From: a bacterium
GTDB taxonomy: Bacteria > Patescibacteriota > Minisyncoccia > Phycocordibacterales > SBAW01
NCBI GenBank assembly: GCA_021813335.1
Contig: JAKALC010000002.1
Span: 1-16,761, forward strand
Reading direction: 5' to 3'
DNA length: 16,761 nt
The position numbers and the translations under genes are program-made. Shown one piece after another: positions 13,396 to 16,761 of this stretch. The notes below the pieces were generated by a model. The model was not told where the DNA came from, did no database searches, and saw nothing but the letters and a program-made list of their open reading frames with translations. Position 1 is the stretch's first letter. Each line of letters begins with the position of its first letter.

Positions 13396-14684
13396 AATTC
13401 TATGGTACGGATGCGGAGGCCCGCGGAAGTCCGCAGTATTTTTTCGGCTGTCTTGAAATTTTCCGCGAGCGCTTCGGGCGCGCGCAATTCATTCCCCCCT
13501 CCGTAGCCGCGCGCGGCGAGGCGGCGGCGGCGCTCCTCCTCGCTCGCCACGCAAATCCAGAGTTCATCGGGCTTCGGCAAAATCCGCGCATAGCGCCCGA
13601 GCGCGTCTTCCGGCATCGGGCGCTCGAAGAGCGAGAGCATATTCTGAAAATGGCCCTGGTCCATGACCATCGTCTTCCTCGACGCGCGCGCCTTCTGATA
13701 TTTCGCGTTTTTCTCGAGGAAAAGATTGGCGAACTTCGTGTAGAAGAGCGCCGGGGAACCGGCATAACGGACGACGTAAAAAAAGAGCCGCGCGGAGAGG
13801 ATCGGGTTATGCGCGAAAAAGAGCGCGTTCCGCCACAGGAGTTCGGTTCGTGAACCGATGCGGACGCGAACGGCTTCCCCGCCCGCCTCGAGACCGCGCG
13901 CGCGCGTCGATTTCCCGACACCGGGCAGGCCGAAAAGTTCGACGAGTATGCCGGGCTTTCGGAACGTAACGAGATATGATTCCGCGAAGAGCGTGAGCGG
14001 GAACATGAACGGAAGCCGCGCGAGGATCCGGTACGCCCACCGGTTGAGCGAAGCCGAGCCGACGAGCGGTACGGTCGCCGTCGCGATGCGCACCGCTCCG
14101 ACCTCGAGCCCGCTCCGTTCCAAGAGACGTACGAGCGCCCGAGGAGCAATCTGCGCGCTATGGAGAGAACGGAGGCCGCGCCCGCGCAGCCGGTCGAAGA
14201 ACGGCTTCGGCATTTTCGTGATCAGCGCGCCGCGCCCGCCCGCCCGCAGGAGCTCTGAAACTTTTCGCATTGCCGCTTCTTTGTCCGGCATATATTCGAT
14301 GGCGCGCGAGGAAAAGAAGAAGTCGAACGGTTCCGACGGCTCAAGCGCGGCAAAGTCGCCCTCGACGAGGGTGACGTTCGCATGCCCGGAGAGACCCCGG
14401 CGCGCCTGCGCGATCATTTCGCGCGAGATGTCGACGAGCGTATACGCCGCGGCGGCGTTTGCGGCGAGAAGCCGTTTCGTCCAGGTGCCCGGACCGGGAC
14501 CCGCTTCGAGCACGCGAGCGGCTCCGCGCGCGAGCGGCGCGACGACGCGATCGACCGCATCGGCCGTCATTTCATATTGGGCGGCCAGGAGCGGATTCGC
14601 CCGCCATCGCGCGTGCTCGTAGTCGCCGCCCTGCTTTTGGGGCATTGTCTCGTCATAAAACGACCTCGGATCGGGAATGGCCAT
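13392..14684 (-). CDS. Bifunctional methyltransferase / P-loop kinase-like fusion protein
   Basis: This 430-residue protein has two domains in one uninterrupted frame. Residues 1 to about 242 are a class I SAM methyltransferase: VLEAGPGPGTWTKRLL motif I (58-73), YTLVDIS (81-87), VEGDFAAL (107-114), SSRAIEYMPD (125-134). Residues about 246-430 are a P-loop NTPase of the small-molecule/nucleotide kinase type: GILVELFGLPGVGKST with Walker A GLPGVGKST (252-260), a probable Walker B strand MVMDQGH (339-345), and an arginine-rich lid-like SEEERRRRLAARG (381-393). The kinase substrate is unknown. The ATG at 14684 has AGGA 7 bases upstream and a nearby -10. A longer frame to 14774 runs into the upstream gene and is unlikely. 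It heads the block 14684-10620. Confidence 0.83.
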   Translation of the reverse strand: MAIPDPRSFYDETMPQKQGGDYEHARWRANPLLAAQYEMTADAVDRVVAPLARGAARVLEAGPGPGTWTKRLLAANAAAAYTLVDISREMIAQARRGLSGHANVTLVEGDFAALEPSEPFDFFFSSRAIEYMPDKEAAMRKVSELLRAGGRGALITKMPKPFFDRLRGRGLRSLHSAQIAPRALVRLLERSGLEVGAVRIATATVPLVGSASLNRWAYRILARLPFMFPLTLFAESYLVTFRKPGILVELFGLPGVGKSTRARGLEAGGEAVRVRIGSRTELLWRNALFFAHNPILSARLFFYVVRYAGSPALFYTKFANLFLEKNAKYQKARASRKTMVMDQGHFQNMLSLFERPMPEDALGRYARILPKPDELWICVASEEERRRRLAARGYGGGNELRAPEALAENFKTAEKILRTSAGLRIRTIEL

Positions 14685-14693
14685 AGGTTTTCC

Positions 14694-14702
14694 TATATAA
14701 CA
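14694..14702 (-). promoter_or_regulatory. Possible extended -10 promoter / ribosome binding site before the methyltransferase-kinase gene
   Basis: On the minus strand TGT followed by TATATA (one mismatch) lies 9 bases before the ATG at 14684, within a 61-base gap after the upstream glycosyltransferase. An AGGA overlapping its end (14691-14694) is spaced 7 bases from the ATG and could act as a Shine-Dalgarno sequence if transcription starts further upstream. Both cannot work on one message, because the promoter would leave too short a leader. Confidence 0.4.
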
Positions 14703-14715
14703 TCCTTTTGATTGC

Positions 14716-14742
14716 CGGCGTTCCGCTTCGACGGGAAGGCCG
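14716..14742 (-). terminator. Imperfect hairpin after the glycosyltransferase stop
   Basis: Four bases beyond the glycosyltransferase stop (14746-14748), CGGC and TTCC pair with GGAA and GCCG across a 9-base loop: eight pairs with one internal C/C mismatch. No U-tract follows (the next bases read GCAATCAAAAGG), so it is not a canonical intrinsic terminator. It may slow or attenuate transcription between two units, or be chance in GC-rich DNA. Confidence 0.25.
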
Positions 14743-14745
14743 ATA

Positions 14746-15780
14746 TCATCGCAGTTTCCCCATAACTTCGGCAAGCCGGCGTGCGAGTGCGGGAAGCGCG
14801 TTGTCCTCGGCGAGCGTGCGGAGCGCCGCCGGCTGCGCCGCGGCGGGCTCCGCGAGGTTCTCCGCGAGCCGCGCGGCGAGCTCGGCGGCCGAGTCGAAGC
14901 GGAAGTCCTCGCCCGCGAGCGCCGCGAAGTCGGCGCTCGCGGTGAGGACGCGGCAGCCGCACGCCGCCGCTTCGAAGAGCGTCTTGTCGAACATACCGGA
15001 GGGCGAGCAGTTCACGAAAATCTCGTGCGCGCGATAGAGCGCGGGCGTCTCGCCGTTCGGCACCGCGGGCAGGAACGAGACCGAATCGCCGAAGCCGAGC
15101 GTCGATGCCCGCGCGCGCAAACCCGCGTAATAGGACGCGTCTTGGGGGAGCGGCGAGCCGACGAAGGCGGCCGTGAAATGGACATTGTCGCGCGCGAGCA
15201 TCGCCAGGGCGTCGAGGAGGATGTCGGGGCGCTTCGACGGCGCCATCCGCGCGAGAAAAAGAATCGAGCCGCGTTTCCGCTTCGCGTGCGGGCCGGGATG
15301 GAACCGCTCGGTATCCACGCCGACCGGCATCAGGATCGTCTTCTTGAACCTGGCCGTATAGGAATGCTTCGAGGTGCAGAATACTTTCGTGCAGAATGCG
15401 ACGGCGAGGTCGGTCTTCCAGGAGCCCGCGTAGTGGTTGCGCCAGAGGTAGACGCGCTTGCCGAGGAACCTCCAGAGCGGCCCCGCGATGAGGACGTACT
15501 CCTGGTTCATATGCACGAACACGGCGTCGTAGCCGCGGCGGAGCCGCCACGCGAGCCATTTGAACCGCACGGCGTACGCGAGCGCGCCAAAGAGAGGGCG
15601 CCCGCGCTCCTTGCCGAGGGAATGCACGCGGACGTTATCCGGCGGGTCGTACTTCCCTTCCGCGAGGCAGATGACTTCCACCCGCTCGGCGCGCTTCGCG
15701 AGCTCCTCGATCCAGCGCACGAAGAACCCGAGGACGGGGTCTTCCGTGTCGACCGTTTGCGTGACGATGAGCAGCTTCAT
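14746..15780 (-). CDS. Family 4 glycosyltransferase
   Basis: This 344-residue GT-B enzyme opens MKLLIVTQTVDTEDPVLGFF and continues with FVRWIEELAKR and VEVICLAEG, the usual GT4 acceptor domain. A middle segment has VYLWRNHYAGSW and VFCTSKHSYTARF, then LMPVGVDTERFHPG before the donor domain. The donor domain begins ILFLARMAPSKRPDILLDAL and closes with NCSPSGMFDKTLFEAAACGCRVLTAS, where the conserved Glu of LFEAAACG is present and Gly stands at the first EX7E position, a recognised subgroup variant. The open frame runs upstream to 16554, but those codons are arginine-rich shadow of the neighbour; the ATG at 15780 overlaps that gene's TGA as ATGA. Substrate unknown. Confidence 0.88.
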   Translation of the reverse strand: MKLLIVTQTVDTEDPVLGFFVRWIEELAKRAERVEVICLAEGKYDPPDNVRVHSLGKERGRPLFGALAYAVRFKWLAWRLRRGYDAVFVHMNQEYVLIAGPLWRFLGKRVYLWRNHYAGSWKTDLAVAFCTKVFCTSKHSYTARFKKTILMPVGVDTERFHPGPHAKRKRGSILFLARMAPSKRPDILLDALAMLARDNVHFTAAFVGSPLPQDASYYAGLRARASTLGFGDSVSFLPAVPNGETPALYRAHEIFVNCSPSGMFDKTLFEAAACGCRVLTASADFAALAGEDFRFDSAAELAARLAENLAEPAAAQPAALRTLAEDNALPALARRLAEVMGKLR

Positions 15781-16761
15781 ACGAGCCGTACGAGGTCTTC
15801 GACCACGCGCAGGGTGAGGTCGCCCGCGGCAGCGAGGTGGGCGCGCGCCTTCGCTTCGGCGCGGATAGGCAACTGCAGACGGACCGAGGTGTCCTCGATG
15901 AGACCGACGATGTTGAGCGAGAGCGCCGTCGGGTCTGCCACCGGCGCCGACAGCACGTCCTCGTAGCCCCTGAACACGTCGCCCACGATGCCGACGTCGG
16001 TGGTGACGATGGGGACCTTGGCGAGCGCCGCTTCGACGAGCGAGCGGCCGTACCCTTCGTACGCGCTCGCCTGGATGAAGGCCTGGGCGCGCGCCATAAG
16101 GCCGCGCGCGTCGGGACGCGCGCCGAGGAAGACGACGTTCTTCCCGAGACCGAGAGCGCGCGCCATCCGCTCGAGGTACCGCCGCTCGCGCCCTTCCCCG
16201 ACGATGAAGAGTCCGGCCATCGGGTAGTGCGCGACGACGAGTTTGAGCGCGGCGAGGATGTCTTCGATGCGCTTCTCGGGCTCGAGCCGGCCGACGGCGA
16301 TGAGCGCGAAGGTGAAGTCGTGCGGCGGGAGCGCGACGGGCTCCGGCGCGTCCGCCGGCACCGCGACGGGGATGACCGACGGCTCGGGAATCGCGGAGCC
16401 GTAGCGCGCGCGGAGCGATGCCTTCACGCGCTCGGACACGGTGCGGATCCCGGCGGCGGCAGGCAGGACGCGATCGGCGATGCGCCGGCGGTAGCGGTTC
16501 AAAAGCGGCATCCGCACGAGCGGCGAGCGCCAGTTCCCCTCGCGGACGAACCACGGCGAGAGGAAGTCGGTGTGGATCTGGATGTGGAGCCGCGCGTTCG
16601 TGCCGCGGACGGCGCGGAGCGCCGCGAGCCCCTCCTCGAACGGGTCCTGCGCGGAGACGACCTCGATGCCCCGCGCGCGGATGACCGCGCGCGCCGCGCG
16701 CGCGAGCGCGCGGACGCGCAGGAGGCGCGGCGCGCGGACCGGATAAAGGAAGAGCGGGCCT
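15777..16761 (-). CDS. Family 4 glycosyltransferase, N-terminus cut by the window edge
   Basis: The frame is open to the end of the window, giving at least 327 residues. An ATG at 16517 gives only 246 and would lose the acceptor domain. Upstream of it conserved GT4 sequence continues: GIEVVSAQDPFEEGL and HIQIHTDFLSPWFV. The donor domain has ALIAVGRLEPEKRIEDILAA, LFIVGEGRERRYLERMA, VVFLGARPDARGLMARA, and a complete EX7E motif in AYEGYGRSLVEAALAK. The true start lies beyond 16761, probably 40-60 residues further judging by family length. Its stop overlaps the next glycosyltransferase gene as ATGA. It is a retaining sugar transferase of unknown donor. Confidence 0.88.
   Translation of the reverse strand, partial: GPLFLYPVRAPRLLRVRALARAARAVIRARGIEVVSAQDPFEEGLAALRAVRGTNARLHIQIHTDFLSPWFVREGNWRSPLVRMPLLNRYRRRIADRVLPAAAGIRTVSERVKASLRARYGSAIPEPSVIPVAVPADAPEPVALPPHDFTFALIAVGRLEPEKRIEDILAALKLVVAHYPMAGLFIVGEGRERRYLERMARALGLGKNVVFLGARPDARGLMARAQAFIQASAYEGYGRSLVEAALAKVPIVTTDVGIVGDVFRGYEDVLSAPVADPTALSLNIVGLIEDTSVRLQLPIRAEAKARAHLAAAGDLTLRVVEDLVRLV
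16685..16704. repeat. G/C-only tract in the edge glycosyltransferase
   Basis: Twenty bases of only G and C, largely alternating, encode another Ala-Arg-Ala-Ala stretch. It lies in the most GC-rich part of the window, with further CGCG runs on both sides. It looks like codon bias rather than a functional site. Confidence 0.6.

Noticed and set aside
15025..15966. A 313-codon open frame on the plus strand.
   Set aside because: It is antisense to the two glycosyltransferases at 14746-16761. Its arginine- and glutamate-rich product has no fold signature.
15781..16554. N-terminal extension of the glycosyltransferase at 14746-15780.
   Set aside because: It is Arg/Ala-rich low-complexity shadow of the neighbouring glycosyltransferase. 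The family N-terminus (MKLLIVTQ) begins at 15780.

Overview
The window is one stretch of a cell-surface polysaccharide biosynthesis locus. It holds about 17 coding regions, all on the minus strand except one flippase gene on the plus strand. The genes are seven glycosyltransferases (one split by an in-frame stop), six SAM-dependent methyltransferase proteins (one fused to a P-loop kinase-like domain), the dTDP-rhamnose enzymes RmlB, RmlD and RmlC, and a Wzx-type flippase. I saw no RNA gene, insertion sequence, integrase or CRISPR array.

Layout from high to low coordinate, which is the direction of transcription for nearly everything. Positions 16761-14746 hold two coupled family-4 glycosyltransferases, the first cut by the window edge. 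Positions 14684-10620 hold a methyltransferase/kinase fusion, a small methyltransferase and two more family-4 glycosyltransferases, each joined to the next by a 4-base ATGA overlap. Positions 10595-9360 hold a TylC3-type sugar C-methyltransferase. Positions 9317-6882 hold rmlB, rmlD and rmlC, followed by a family-4 glycosyltransferase, a family-2 glycosyltransferase and a further methyltransferase (6875-4155). The flippase (2918-4168, plus strand) converges on this block and overlaps its last gene by 14 bases. On its other side it diverges from a methyltransferase (2834-2046), which is followed by a glycosyltransferase split by TGA (2015-735) and a last methyltransferase (738-22).

Taken together, the genes predict a methylated, rhamnose- or 6-deoxyhexose-containing surface glycan. 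RmlBDC would make dTDP-rhamnose, the C-methyltransferase may make a branched sugar from the shared 4-keto intermediate, the glycosyltransferases assemble the repeat, the methyltransferases decorate or cap it, and the flippase carries the lipid-linked unit across the membrane. The initiating sugar-phosphate transferase, a polymerase and rmlA are not in the window.

The organism is bacterial but cannot be named from this sequence. Standard code use (TGA as a working stop), few Shine-Dalgarno sequences, tight ATGA coupling, and -10-like hexamers only 6-15 bases before several start codons would fit a Patescibacteria/CPR-type genome, but that is a low-confidence guess. Base composition is uneven: by eye it is close to half G+C around 2050-2900 and clearly higher (near two thirds or more, many CGCG runs) towards 16761. 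This is typical of a mosaic glycan locus.
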